Positions 46,165 to 55,583 are shown, numbered from the stretch's first letter. The stretch: 64,000 nt of DNA from Thalassotalea euphylliae (GCF_003390395.1 NZ_QUOV01000001.1:992001-1056000), one strand, 5' to 3'. Translations and numbers: made by a program. Notes: generated from the letters alone by a model not told the origin.

Positions 46165-47577
46165 TTAAATAATACTCTGGTTTCTTAACGAAGCAGCTTT
46201 CTCACTACTAACTAATAATTCTCTGACTAGTGCTGCTGTACCATTTAATTTATATAACTTTAAAAGTTCCCCATCTATGAGGTGTACTTGAAGGTTTGAT
46301 TTTATCATTGTGGCCTCAGCGTACTGGACTGCTGCTTTAGTAAATTTCCCGCTTGTAACAATAATTACTCCATTGGCAGTATTTACTAATGCATTTCCCA
46401 CTTCTTTAGCTACAGTAGAAACGTGAATAGGTGATTTTGGTGTATTTTTGCATTGAACAAGCCATTTGGAGTAGAAGATCCCTTGCTGTTCAAAAATAAC
46501 GTCAACTTCTGCGCCTCCCGTATCTGAACTCATAGTTCTAAAGCTAGAAAACTTTAAACCCAAACTTTGACCTATTAAAATGGATAATTCTTCTAAAGCG
46601 ATACCCTTTATATGAGTGTCTTCAGATTCAATTTCTTCAAATATTTGTGACAGGGGCTTCGTAACTCTCATATCAGTATTGAAATTATCGTTTTTGTTAT
46701 CAAAATCTTTTGCTGTAAGCTCTGATAAATCCTGAGTTGGCTCAACACTTCCTGAATTTCCTCCACGACCTTCTGAAGTTCTATGAATTTTCAGAAAGCC
46801 AGCCTCTTCTAAAGGCTGTATTATGTTGGCTGCTATCTGATCCATTTTGGATATATAATCACCATAGTGGGCTTTTGAATCATTTACTAAAGATTTTACA
46901 GTGTATGAAGATTGCTCTTTAGTGCGGTCTTCTTCCCATAAATGCTTTAGAAAAATAAACTGCTCGTCCGATAATGCCCACAATGAACTCGTAAGACCGC
47001 TATTTCTACCTATTATATTGTGGAATCGCTCTTCAATAATTGAATCTGAATCATCCAAAATTTCACACCAATTAAGCCATGTGGCAAACTTGGTATGATC
47101 TGTTGTACTTTGTGATACATTTCTACCTGTTTTTGTCTGAATACCAAGAGAATTTAACTCATCTGCGAGAAGCTTTTTGTTTCTTGGGCTTACGCCACGG
47201 CTTTTAAGACGATCCATGGAAAGAAGTATTTCAGTACCACATAAGATATCCACTAGATGTTTCGCAAAAACATCTTTTGCCTTTTCAGGTTCGTTTAGGA
47301 TTTGGTTTCCTAGAGCAGTTAACTCTATTTGCTCTTCTTTAACTAGTAAGTAATTCCTTAGCCCAATCAATACATTACCAGCTAATTTATTTTGCTGGAT
47401 TAATCGTTCTTTTGGGTCTGTTCTAGTTTTAGCTTTTTCTAAAAAGTATTCGTCACGAACTTTGTCAATGAATTGTGATCTATCATTAGAAGTTTTTATG
47501 GCTTCTAAACAGAAGAATAAGTCAATTATATTAGGAGTGAACTCATTCGTAGAGGGAAGGTATTTCTGACTAGTCAT
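46165..47577 (-). CDS. Restriction endonuclease with Mrr-type catalytic domain
   Basis: 470 residues from the ATG at 47577 (MTSQKYLPSTNEF), with AAGGAAAG upstream; the frame is open to 47712 but that head looks untranslated. The C-terminal ~130 residues form an Mrr-like PD-(D/E)XK domain: ALEELSILIGQSLGLKF, then GGAEVDVIFEQQGIFYSKWL and VQCKNTP (D...QxK). The N-terminal ~330 residues are helical and probably read the DNA target. With the two methyltransferases it forms a restriction-modification cassette, the left cargo of the element. Confidence 0.82.
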   Translation of the reverse strand: MTSQKYLPSTNEFTPNIIDLFFCLEAIKTSNDRSQFIDKVRDEYFLEKAKTRTDPKERLIQQNKLAGNVLIGLRNYLLVKEEQIELTALGNQILNEPEKAKDVFAKHLVDILCGTEILLSMDRLKSRGVSPRNKKLLADELNSLGIQTKTGRNVSQSTTDHTKFATWLNWCEILDDSDSIIEERFHNIIGRNSGLTSSLWALSDEQFIFLKHLWEEDRTKEQSSYTVKSLVNDSKAHYGDYISKMDQIAANIIQPLEEAGFLKIHRTSEGRGGNSGSVEPTQDLSELTAKDFDNKNDNFNTDMRVTKPLSQIFEEIESEDTHIKGIALEELSILIGQSLGLKFSSFRTMSSDTGGAEVDVIFEQQGIFYSKWLVQCKNTPKSPIHVSTVAKEVGNALVNTANGVIIVTSGKFTKAAVQYAEATMIKSNLQVHLIDGELLKLYKLNGTAALVRELLVSSEKAASLRNQSII

Positions 47578-48004
47578 CACTTTTTCTTTCCTTGTAAAGA
47601 TTTTCGTCAGTATATCAAGGGTTAAGCACATATAATAGTTTGATAACAATATAAAGTCCTTTGTTATCATTACGTTGATTAAGGGTAATAAAGGGGAACA
47701 GTTATTTTTCAAATAACAACAAAATAGAGCCTACAGTTGCATTTATAGGTATTTATGAAAAGCTTAATCTAGGCAGTCTGATTCACAAGTAGCAACTTGG
47801 TTGCGTGAACAATGATTGGTATTATTTTGAAGCCCTAAAACTTCTCCTAACTATACCGAACAACTGATATGCAATCCGTTGCTACCCTATGAGAAACAAG
47901 CGATATAAAGCCATAAGCACTAAATTTGAAACTAAGACCCTATTTTTAACCGTGAATGCAGGTGAAATTTCGATAAATACCTAGATTAAATTTAAGGTAT
48001 TAAC
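47578..48004. other. Divergent gap between the restriction cassette and the island core
   Basis: 427 bp, AT-rich. It must contain the restriction-gene promoter (minus) and the promoter of the plus-strand core genes. No ORF with a ribosome site and no strong hairpin were seen. Confidence 0.4.
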
Positions 48005-48127
48005 ATGACACTATCCGATATAAAACTCATAAAGCCAACACCGCCAATAAAAGCTAAAAAAACCATCAAACCAAAGAAACCAACTAAATTAAAAGTAATT
48101 ATCAATACTAACGTTGATGGTGAATAA
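48005..48127 (+). CDS. Small Lys/Pro-rich protein
   Basis: 40 residues: MTLSDIKLIKPTPPIKAKK, then TIKPKKPTKLK and a short hydrophilic end. AAGG lies about 9 bases before the ATG. The composition (about a quarter Lys, many Pro) suggests a nucleic-acid-binding or disordered peptide. Not recognised. It leads the core gene block and is too short for most gene finders. Confidence 0.4.
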   Translation: MTLSDIKLIKPTPPIKAKKTIKPKKPTKLKVIINTNVDGE

Positions 48128-48203
48128 CGTTTCACACTAGACATATAACTGTTACTAGGTAAAGTGGTTAATCTCGGTGAAGATAATTGATTAAGGATGA
48201 TTT

Positions 48204-48737
48204 ATGAGTGATTGGGAATTTCTTCATGATATGCAAAATGAAGGTTACAGTGCTGACCAGATAGCCGATGCAGCTGCTTGTGGTTACAACCCTTGGGAGT
48301 GGCAACCTTTTGATGAAGGCGATTTACCTACCGCTGATTTTGAAATTGACCCTGAAATCCAGTTTATTTTTGAAGATTTGGTAGAAAGCGCTCAGGCTTA
48401 TCATGATTTGACAGGTCGTTATCTGCAAATATGGGGGGAATTAGGAGAACTTTACGCAGAAGTGAAATTTGGCATAAAGCGGCATAAGCCCCATGTACAA
48501 GGCTCTGATGGTAAAATTGGCAATGATTTTGTTGAAATAAAAACGATTTCGCCTGAAAAATCAGGTGAACAAGTTCAAGTTAAACGAGCTGGTAATTTTA
48601 ATAAATTACTTGTAGTCAAAATTACCGATAACTTTGAGTTTGAAGGCAGAATTATTCGTAGAAAGAACCTAACAAAAGGTGAAGGTAAGCATGCTAAAGT
48701 TTCATGGTCGGCTCTTCCTGACGAAAACGAACGTTAG
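48204..48737 (+). CDS. PD-(D/E)XK-type nuclease-like protein
   Basis: 177 residues. The N-terminal part is acidic and aromatic (MSDWEFLHDMQNEGYSADQI, CGYNPWEWQPFDEGD). The middle and C-terminal region has a nuclease-like pattern: GELGELYAEVKFGI, then GNDFVEIKTIS (D-x-x-E-x-K), then a basic strand region (KLLVVKITDNFEFEGRIIRR). This is the D/ExK core of the PD-(D/E)XK superfamily. It may be a restriction-like or repair nuclease, or an inactive relative. GGATGATTT precedes the ATG. It is the first large gene of the core. Confidence 0.6.
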   Translation: MSDWEFLHDMQNEGYSADQIADAAACGYNPWEWQPFDEGDLPTADFEIDPEIQFIFEDLVESAQAYHDLTGRYLQIWGELGELYAEVKFGIKRHKPHVQGSDGKIGNDFVEIKTISPEKSGEQVQVKRAGNFNKLLVVKITDNFEFEGRIIRRKNLTKGEGKHAKVSWSALPDENER

Positions 48738-48744
48738 TATGGTG

Positions 48745-49179
48745 TCATTGCTTTTTAGGCCCTTTAACTTTAGCTAACTCAGCATCTAAAAAGCCTTGCT
48801 TAGTAGCATCGATAATCGTATCGATTACCGTTAATAGTTCATCTTTGCTACCAACATCAATCGTTGGTTTGGTCTTTTGAATTTCCAGTGATTTAGTGCC
48901 GTATTTGATTTCAAAATAATACTTGTCAGCTGATTGATAAAACCAAGGGCGAACACGTTTAGGGCGTTTTACTTTTCGCTTTTCACCAGATTCATCATCA
49001 GTAATGAATACTTCCTTATATGCAACGAAATCAGTGTTTTCTAGTAAGCACTGAACCATAGCGCGTTGCTCATTTAAACGAGTAATCAACTTATTGCGTT
49101 TTACTTCAATAGGGCTAAAAGCTTCAACTTTAGGTTTAGCGATAAAGCTTAATGCTTGTAGTGGATTGGTTTTAGTCAT
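48745..49179 (-). CDS. DUF6641-like protein
   Basis: 144 residues. The order LNEQRAMVQCLLENTDF, then RRVRPWFYQ-like (KRVRPWFYQSADKYYFEIKY) and IDVGSKDELLTVIDTIIDA matches what I recall of DUF6641, a small family of plasmids and islands. The name is from memory and the function unknown. The protein is basic in its middle (GEKRKVKRPKRVRP) and may bind nucleic acid. It is the only minus-strand gene in the core left of the primase, and faces the small gene at 49306 divergently. Confidence 0.6.
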   Translation of the reverse strand: MTKTNPLQALSFIAKPKVEAFSPIEVKRNKLITRLNEQRAMVQCLLENTDFVAYKEVFITDDESGEKRKVKRPKRVRPWFYQSADKYYFEIKYGTKSLEIQKTKPTIDVGSKDELLTVIDTIIDATKQGFLDAELAKVKGPKKQ

Positions 49180-49305
49180 GGTAACTCCTAATTAACGTTA
49201 TAGGGTTACCATCAAAGCAATTAACTCATAATACAACAGTTACTTTTGTTGGCTTTTTAACGTGTTGGTTGGAAGGTGTAACTACCTTACTTAGTGGACA
49301 CTATC

Positions 49306-49497
49306 ATGCTAACCACACAACAAATAAACGAACTTGCATTAATAATTTTAGATGCTGATATCGATGTTAAAAATCACAATGAAGTAGATGAATACATTGG
49401 TTTGGTACTCGAAAATATCGCAGGTTGTGAGTGTTTATCTGATGATGAATTTAGGGCAATTGTGCAGCAAATACGGGAAGTAATAGAAACGCTTTAA
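49306..49497 (+). CDS. Small acidic helical protein
   Basis: 63 residues from the ATG at 49306; an in-frame GTG at 49294 is possible. Acidic and probably all helical (LTTQQINELALIILDADIDV, LSDDEFRAIVQQIREVIETL). There is no membrane helix. Not recognised. It is divergent from the DUF6641-like gene. An acidic small protein could be an anti-repressor or DNA-mimic, but nothing in the sequence shows this. Confidence 0.5.
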   Translation: MLTTQQINELALIILDADIDVKNHNEVDEYIGLVLENIAGCECLSDDEFRAIVQQIREVIETL

Positions 49498-49666
49498 AAC
49501 CATTAAATTAACTCCCCGCACCATAGCTGTAGCCAAATAATATTGGCACAGTTTTTTTCTCTTTATAGGATATCCAGATCCGCTAACTTTTTATTAAGCA
49601 TCAGGTTACGACTTAGCGGTCAGTTAATGTAGAATCCGCGTATGGATCCCGCAGCACTGCAAATAC

Positions 49667-50695
49667 ATGAATTATCTGACATTAGTAGAAAAACCAGCTT
49701 TAGTTGAAAAGCTAATAAACCAATCTTCATCCCCCTACAAACAAGAACTAGCAGCAATTGTTCGTAAAGCTATTGCTTTACTAAAAGCCAGCAAACTTGA
49801 TGAATCAGAAGATAACTTTAACGATATGCTAGAAATGTCATTTGATAGTGCTCTCAATAGCTCTATAGATGCAAATTTAGTTGAACTATCAACGACATCA
49901 GAACTACTTTCCGATGCCATGTTTGAAACAAAGGGGTTTACTCATACGCAAGCAGTATCTGATGTATTGTATGACAGCCTATCAGATCCATTAATTTTGA
50001 CTTGTAATCTAATCCATTGGTGTTGTCAGCAGATAAACGACAACTTAACTGATATTCAGTACTTCCATAAAATCCAGCTAGTTTACTGCCAACTTAATTG
50101 GCTATTTGCTGCCAATATTTCACTACATTATGCAGAAGATAGATTCTTCACCGAAGATAAAAACAGAACCAAAGTAAAGCCATATAACGAATACGCTTAT
50201 CGTGTTGTGCAAGCACTCCTTGATAAAGGCCATCAACTTGAAGAGCTTGCCGTAGTTAGCTCTGCATTAATCACTCAGCTGCAATACGTCTTAGATAAGT
50301 TCAACAATCAGGAAAAGCTAACAGAAGTAGAATTCTTAGCGTTTGATCGCCAGCCAATTCCTAAGCAAGCTGACAATACAAATCAATTAAGTTCAGAAGC
50401 GCTGAAGGATCGATTTGAAAGTAAATGGGACAACGATTTTGGTAGAGGTAAATGGCGATGGGAGCGAAAAAAGTCAGGTCAGTTTGTATTACTTACTGCC
50501 AAAAGTATCAGTTACTTTCTAGACAAAGAGCAGAACAAAGAGAAAAAGCTTTCCGCAGCACTACGTAACAAACTATCACTTAAATTGAAATCCGGGCCTC
50601 GCACTGATGCTGTATTAGCAGCAACCCGAAACATGCTAAGTAAAGCGTGGAATATGCATTACGACAGTGAGCAAAAAAAGTTTATTAAGAGTTAA
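49667..50695 (+). CDS. Island protein of unknown function
   Basis: 342 residues, largely helical, with no recognised domain. The N-terminal half is acidic and Ser-rich (LDESEDNFNDMLEMSFDSAL). The middle has aromatic helices (WCCQQINDNLTDIQYFHKIQ). The C-terminal ~100 residues are basic with a possible nucleic-acid-binding surface (KWDNDFGRGKWRWERKKSG; LRNKLSLKLKSGPRTDAVLA). The upstream gap (49498-49666) contains CCGCTAA / TTAGCGG arms that could form a stem. It begins a run of same-strand genes leading to the primase. Confidence 0.6.
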   Translation: MNYLTLVEKPALVEKLINQSSSPYKQELAAIVRKAIALLKASKLDESEDNFNDMLEMSFDSALNSSIDANLVELSTTSELLSDAMFETKGFTHTQAVSDVLYDSLSDPLILTCNLIHWCCQQINDNLTDIQYFHKIQLVYCQLNWLFAANISLHYAEDRFFTEDKNRTKVKPYNEYAYRVVQALLDKGHQLEELAVVSSALITQLQYVLDKFNNQEKLTEVEFLAFDRQPIPKQADNTNQLSSEALKDRFESKWDNDFGRGKWRWERKKSGQFVLLTAKSISYFLDKEQNKEKKLSAALRNKLSLKLKSGPRTDAVLAATRNMLSKAWNMHYDSEQKKFIKS

Positions 50696-50798
50696 TTGCC
50701 GATAGGCGCCATCGACAAATGCCACTATTTTTAAGCTGAGATACCTTTACGCCATCGGTTAGCAATTCCGCCAACCGTCATGACTTAAGGGTTAAAAA

Positions 50799-51461
50799 AT
50801 GATTAAAAATAACATAATTCACCAATCAATCGAACAACAACTAAAACTTGGCGTAGAAGACAAAGAAACATGCTACGAGCACACTTCTATTGCAAACTTA
50901 TCTTCAAGCTTTGTCGCTCACAGAGAAGACTGGCAAGCAAAGTCATTTGCTGATTCTGCGCTAGGAGAAGTACCTGCACTAGCAGGATACCTTAAGAACA
51001 AAGCGCAGGTTATAGAGCTTCACCATCCTGATAAAAGCGTTGGTTGTTTAGGTACTATCGTTTTTGCTGAAGATGCCGCAACATACTTTGGCATTGATTA
51101 TATCAATAACAATGATACATCACGATTTGAGACCTTTGCATTAGCTACAACCGACAGTTTTGGCGATTATTATCCTAATTATTGCCTTAATGCGTTACTG
51201 GCTTGCCAAATCGCTATTGAAGCATCAACAAAACTACCACTCACCTTAAAGCATGAAGTTACATGGCAGATCGAACGAGATCACGCATTTGTCTGGCAAT
51301 TCATTAAGCAAGTAATTTGTTTACCTAATAATGAGCAGGATAGTGAACTGTTAGCGCAAATTAAGCCTGTCACATTAGCACTCATCAATAACAGTAAGTT
51401 TTATTGGCGTTACCTAGAAGACCATAAAGCGACTGACTTTAATTTCAACATTAGTAAGTAA
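50799..51461 (+). CDS. Island protein, paralogue 1 of a tandem trio
   Basis: 220 residues, unrecognised and soluble. The C-terminus YLEDHKATDFNFN resembles the ends of the next two proteins (LFEAHLISDFVF and LVEQHKLSDFDF), suggesting a divergent member of the same family. The middle has CLNALLACQIAIEASTKLPL where the next two have a similar helix. AAGGG lies before the ATG. Function unknown. Confidence 0.6.
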   Translation: MIKNNIIHQSIEQQLKLGVEDKETCYEHTSIANLSSSFVAHREDWQAKSFADSALGEVPALAGYLKNKAQVIELHHPDKSVGCLGTIVFAEDAATYFGIDYINNNDTSRFETFALATTDSFGDYYPNYCLNALLACQIAIEASTKLPLTLKHEVTWQIERDHAFVWQFIKQVICLPNNEQDSELLAQIKPVTLALINNSKFYWRYLEDHKATDFNFNISK

Positions 51462-51518
51462 CCTAATTTCACTATGTGCGTGAGCTTTGCTTGCGCACTC
51501 AAAAAAGGAACATGATCA

Positions 51519-52118
51519 ATGACGTTAAAATATTTACCGCCAGAAGGGGCGTTCGATTTTGCTGCTGTACTGTTTAATTTGTTTAGTGGTTTAAGAGGGT
51601 GGCATACAGACCAGATAGCACCTTTGCAAGATGAAGATGCATTGCAATGGAAGCTTAAAAAAGCACCGTTATCAGACGTGGTTAAAGGCTTACCTGAGTC
51701 ACCGATAGTAATGGTTAATTATCTACATCACCCTCAAAGGAATTATTCACTGATTTTACGCGATAAAGATACACCGATGTTAGTCGATGTGCATAACAGG
51801 TTAGGTGAAGGAATAGATGGCAATTATGCAGAAATATCCGCTGTTGAAGGTAATGTTGGGTTTGATGTTGAACCAAGCGATACCGACTTATTGGTTGCAG
51901 GCATGATTGTATTTCTGCTTCATTCATCAAAGCTTTCAAATGAAGTTAAAGCAATGTTGGTTGAAGGTTATAACTGGGCCATTAGACCGATGAATGAATA
52001 TGCTTTTATGTGGAGCATTGAAAACCATGTACCACTTGCTCGCCTATTTGAAGCGCATTTAATTTCTGATTTTGTATTTGAAGAGCAAGAAGCATTCGAC
52101 ACTGAAGGAGGTAAGTGA
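51519..52118 (+). CDS. Island protein, paralogue 2 of a tandem trio
   Basis: 199 residues, unrecognised. It shares with the next protein a strand block (YSLILRDKDTPMLVDVHNR versus FYLIFDERNTPKFLVRDR), an LSN-x-V helix start, and the C-terminal E-x-H-x-x-SDF-x-F motif. A hairpin-like GTGCGTGAGC / GCTTGCGCAC lies in the leader (51475-51500), and AAAGGAAC precedes the ATG. One base separates its stop from the next start. Confidence 0.6.
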   Translation: MTLKYLPPEGAFDFAAVLFNLFSGLRGWHTDQIAPLQDEDALQWKLKKAPLSDVVKGLPESPIVMVNYLHHPQRNYSLILRDKDTPMLVDVHNRLGEGIDGNYAEISAVEGNVGFDVEPSDTDLLVAGMIVFLLHSSKLSNEVKAMLVEGYNWAIRPMNEYAFMWSIENHVPLARLFEAHLISDFVFEEQEAFDTEGGK

Positions 52119-52119
52119 C

Positions 52120-52638
52120 ATGAGCGTCATTAATTTAGCAGGTTATATCATCAACCACGCGTTTAGCGCATCTGAACCTTTAGTCGCTGCAGATTTGTCG
52201 TTTAAGCCGTTTAAATGTCACGTTACAGAAGTGATTAAAGATCTAAAATCGATAGCAGATTTTGACGTATATGGTGTTGAATCTACCGTCGGTACATACA
52301 CGTTCTACTTGATTTTTGACGAACGTAATACGCCTAAGTTTTTAGTGCGAGATAGGACTGACGATGATGAGTTATACGACTGCCAATACTTTGAAAGTTA
52401 TCAGTTTACGAGCACTGACGATGCTTATGAGCACAGTAAAACATACTTTATGGCACTTGTTAGCTTATGTCAGCTTTCAAATAAGGTATCTACGAAGTTT
52501 AAGCAGTTGTTATTGTGTTTCCTAGCTGAGTACCAGAGCCTTCAAGAGTACCCATATCAGAACTTTTGGTTATACAACAGCTATTACCTTATAGAGCTTG
52601 TTGAACAACACAAGCTATCTGATTTCGATTTCAGTTAA
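52120..52638 (+). CDS. Island protein, paralogue 3 of a tandem trio
   Basis: 172 residues from the ATG at 52120 (MSVINLAGYIINHAFSAS), preceded by GGAGG; the longer frame overlapping the previous gene is rejected. It resembles paralogue 2 in the strand block and in the end LVEQHKLSDFDF. No catalytic motif, signal or membrane helix. Close coupling with paralogue 2 suggests the products interact or act in fixed ratio. Function unknown. Confidence 0.62.
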   Translation: MSVINLAGYIINHAFSASEPLVAADLSFKPFKCHVTEVIKDLKSIADFDVYGVESTVGTYTFYLIFDERNTPKFLVRDRTDDDELYDCQYFESYQFTSTDDAYEHSKTYFMALVSLCQLSNKVSTKFKQLLLCFLAEYQSLQEYPYQNFWLYNSYYLIELVEQHKLSDFDFS

Positions 52639-52646
52639 CCAACATT

Positions 52647-52670
52647 GCGGTATCACCTAAGTAATACCGC
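52647..52670 (+). terminator. Hairpin after the paralogue trio
   Basis: Stem GCGGTAT / ATACCGC with a 10-base loop, 8 bp after the stop of the third paralogue. There is no strong T-run, so it may be an attenuator or RNA-processing site rather than a full terminator. Confidence 0.4.
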
Positions 52671-52743
52671 TTAATTCAACTAATAAAAATTTTGATGCGT
52701 GAAAACCGTAGGGGATTTTTGCGCTCAAAATTCGGAGTTTGCA

Positions 52744-53094
52744 ATGCAATTTCAATATAAAGAAAACAAAGTACGCTCAGCGTGCAACGCTATTTTGCGT
52801 TATCTACATGTTCACAGCTATACGCGAATTCAGTTAGAACAGTTGCTTAAAACGACTGAAAATCATGCTGATTTAACTCAAGCTTTTCACACCATTTTAT
52901 ATCGCTTGTCACAGCAACTTACCGCTGATGCAAAAGGTACGTTTAACGAGCTTACCTGTATTCGTCAGATTGGCAAATTACAGCTTAATCAAGCGGTATA
53001 TCTACCTACACCAGAAGCACTTATTGGTGCTGGGTATAACACACAAGAAATCAACCACCGAATTACTGGTAATGGCTATATCCGCCGCAAATAA
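52744..53094 (+). CDS. Small island protein before the primase
   Basis: 116 residues from the ATG at 52744 with GGAG upstream; a GTG at 52699 would add 15 residues. Helical and basic, with RSACNAILRYLHVHSYTRIQ, and ending INHRITGNGYIRRK, reminiscent of a DNA-binding tail. It ends 11 bp before the primase-helicase gene, so it is probably a replication accessory or regulator. Not recognised. Confidence 0.55.
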   Translation: MQFQYKENKVRSACNAILRYLHVHSYTRIQLEQLLKTTENHADLTQAFHTILYRLSQQLTADAKGTFNELTCIRQIGKLQLNQAVYLPTPEALIGAGYNTQEINHRITGNGYIRRK

Positions 53095-53105
53095 GGAGAA
53101 CTATC

Positions 53106-55583
53106 ATGTTAAAAAATTTAATCGCGACTACATTCGAAAACGTTTTTGATACTGCTAAACAGGCTAATCAAATCGAGCTTACATTGTCTGAGTTATTTGA
53201 AAGGTACTTCAAAACACCAGATGTAAGGGAGAGAAAAGAAGGCGCAGCAATTTGCATGGCTGAATTCGCTTACAGCGAAGCTGATGGCGAGAACAGCGTT
53301 TCTCGCCAAGCAGCCAATGTTCTATTGGTATATGCGCTTTGTTTTGATTTTGATGGTGATGCTACTAAAGCTCAAATCGATTCAATGTTTGCACCTTACG
53401 AAAATATTAAACACACCACGTTCAGTCACGGTGAAACGGTTAGCCAAGATGATAATGGTGAGCCAGTGCTTAATGAACGATATCGTGTGATTGTGCAACT
53501 TAAAAAAGCCGTAGCGCCAGATATTATTAAAGCTAAGACACAAGCATTAACTAAACACTTTACGGGGATTGATGGTTGTTCATTCGATATTTCTAGGCCC
53601 TTTTACCTGTTTGCTACACATCCAGATCGAGTGAAATATGCTTATAGTGAATATAGCGAAGGTAAGCTCCTAGATTTAGATGATTTTGAATCAATCGAAG
53701 CAGTAGCAGCAAAAGGTCAACTGGCTAACACTAACAATGATAAGACTCACCAGCCGTTACCAGCATACTTACGTCATTTAATTAAGTACCACTTAATGTC
53801 GCTCGGTAAATCGCTAAAATACGGTGAATACTTTCGCTTATGTGGTGCCATGATAAATGCTGGTTTTTCGCTTACCGATTGGCTTGATGTTTCAAAGGCA
53901 GTCAAGGCGAGCAAGTCACCGATAGAAGCCAGAAAGCAGTGGCAGTATGCACAATCACTTAACGATATCTCGCCACACTTTTTAACTAAGCTATTACGTG
54001 AGCATGGTAAAAATATTGATATTGCTGGTGCCAGCAATTTGAGTTCGTCAAAAATTAAGTTAATCGAGCAAGAAATCGCATCGATTGAACAAAGTATTGC
54101 GTTTATTCAGCAACAAGAGTCGTTACCTGATAATGAAAAGGTAGCGCTGATTAAAGAAAAAGAGCAGCATAAAGCAGACAAAGTTAAAGCACTTAATGAA
54201 GCGAAAGACGATGCGGAAGCCAAAATTGAAGAGCTTATACTTGAGTTACTTAATCAACGTGATTTGTACTATGTGCAAGATGAAGATTTATTCTACGAAT
54301 ATAAGCGTGATACAGGGCAATGGCTGCATCACCGACCTAGCTCATTACCTCGAAGCAAAGCGTTCTTACAAACGAAAGGTGCGTTAAAACGCTTTTATGA
54401 AATTCTCGAACAAACTGGGCGCAACCTTCAAAATACGTCATTTTCGCCGCTAGAGTTACCTAACTACACTTTAAATCAGTTCCGTAAAGATCACTGGTTA
54501 CAGCCACTAGAAGGTGATTACCATGAAGTATTCGATATTTTACTTAACTCGCTTGGTGATTTAAAAGAAGAAAATATACTGCATATCAAGCAGGTTATTG
54601 CGTGGAAGTATTTACACCCCTATGAGTATAAGCTGCCCGCATTAGCTAATTTTGGTGGTGGCGGTACGGGTAAAACTTTATTTGCTGATTTATTGCTAGC
54701 AACAATATTTGGTCAACATCAAGTGCACTCTGAAAAAGAAGATAGTAGTAAAGATTTTAACGGTTTGTACGAAGGTAAAATGGTGGTGTTGCGTGATGAA
54801 TCTAGCTTCGATAATGTCGATATGGAAAAACTAAAGGCAGTATTGGGTAAACCCACGTTAAGCGTTAACCCTAAATTTGGTAAAGAAAAGGTCGTTTACA
54901 ACGCTGCATTGCATATTGTCGCTGGTAATAATTCGTCAGGACCAATAAAGCTTTGTAGAAGCAAGTCAGATCGTCGTTTTTCGATTATAAAATCAAGCCG
55001 CTCGATCATCGAACATACGATGTTACACCGTAAAATGAGTCATAAAGACGCTGAAATTTGGTGGCATCAGCATGAGCACATTCTTAGTGATAAAGTTGAA
55101 GTTGCTAAGTGGCTTAACCATATTCTTGATACGGTAGTTGACTTACCTATGCGTCCTACAGCGTTGCATGGTCAGGATTATCATGATTTACTTAAAGCGC
55201 AAGCAGGGCCAGAAGATTGGTTGATAGAGCACGTGTTTGATGATGAACAGTTTAAGTTTATTAGCGGAGATGAATGCTTTGAGCTTTATACGCTTAGATG
55301 TGAGCAGGAAGGTGTTAAGCCGGCGTTTAATCGAAACTCATTTATCGCACATATAGATGATAAGTTAGTGCTCAGTCATGCGCACTTACATTTAGGGTAT
55401 GGTCCAATTAAAGTAGAGTTTGCCCCTAGAGATAAAAGAACACGAACAGGTTGGTTAGCAGGTCATGTTGAAAAAAATGCGGTGAAAATTACCGATTGTC
55501 AGTATGTGGGTAAAGATCACGATAATAATAATCGAAAATTTATTATTGAACGCGAATGTGAGCCAGAGTTAGCTGAGTTTTAA
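53106..55583 (+). CDS. Primase-helicase (D5/DUF5906-like)
   Basis: 825 residues. The N-terminal ~200 residues look like an archaeo-eukaryotic-type primase core (LVYALCFDFDGDATKAQI; later GIDGCSFDISRPFYLFATHP). A long charged coiled coil follows (about 310-375). The C-terminal half is a superfamily-3-like helicase: Walker A NFGGGGTGKTLFADLL, Walker B KMVVLRDESSF, then AGNNSSGPIKL and SDRRFSII. It is the size and architecture of replication proteins of P4-like satellites and other small integrative elements. It would start replication of the excised element. AAGGAG precedes the ATG. Confidence 0.85.
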   Translation: MLKNLIATTFENVFDTAKQANQIELTLSELFERYFKTPDVRERKEGAAICMAEFAYSEADGENSVSRQAANVLLVYALCFDFDGDATKAQIDSMFAPYENIKHTTFSHGETVSQDDNGEPVLNERYRVIVQLKKAVAPDIIKAKTQALTKHFTGIDGCSFDISRPFYLFATHPDRVKYAYSEYSEGKLLDLDDFESIEAVAAKGQLANTNNDKTHQPLPAYLRHLIKYHLMSLGKSLKYGEYFRLCGAMINAGFSLTDWLDVSKAVKASKSPIEARKQWQYAQSLNDISPHFLTKLLREHGKNIDIAGASNLSSSKIKLIEQEIASIEQSIAFIQQQESLPDNEKVALIKEKEQHKADKVKALNEAKDDAEAKIEELILELLNQRDLYYVQDEDLFYEYKRDTGQWLHHRPSSLPRSKAFLQTKGALKRFYEILEQTGRNLQNTSFSPLELPNYTLNQFRKDHWLQPLEGDYHEVFDILLNSLGDLKEENILHIKQVIAWKYLHPYEYKLPALANFGGGGTGKTLFADLLLATIFGQHQVHSEKEDSSKDFNGLYEGKMVVLRDESSFDNVDMEKLKAVLGKPTLSVNPKFGKEKVVYNAALHIVAGNNSSGPIKLCRSKSDRRFSIIKSSRSIIEHTMLHRKMSHKDAEIWWHQHEHILSDKVEVAKWLNHILDTVVDLPMRPTALHGQDYHDLLKAQAGPEDWLIEHVFDDEQFKFISGDECFELYTLRCEQEGVKPAFNRNSFIAHIDDKLVLSHAHLHLGYGPIKVEFAPRDKRTRTGWLAGHVEKNAVKITDCQYVGKDHDNNNRKFIIERECEPELAEF

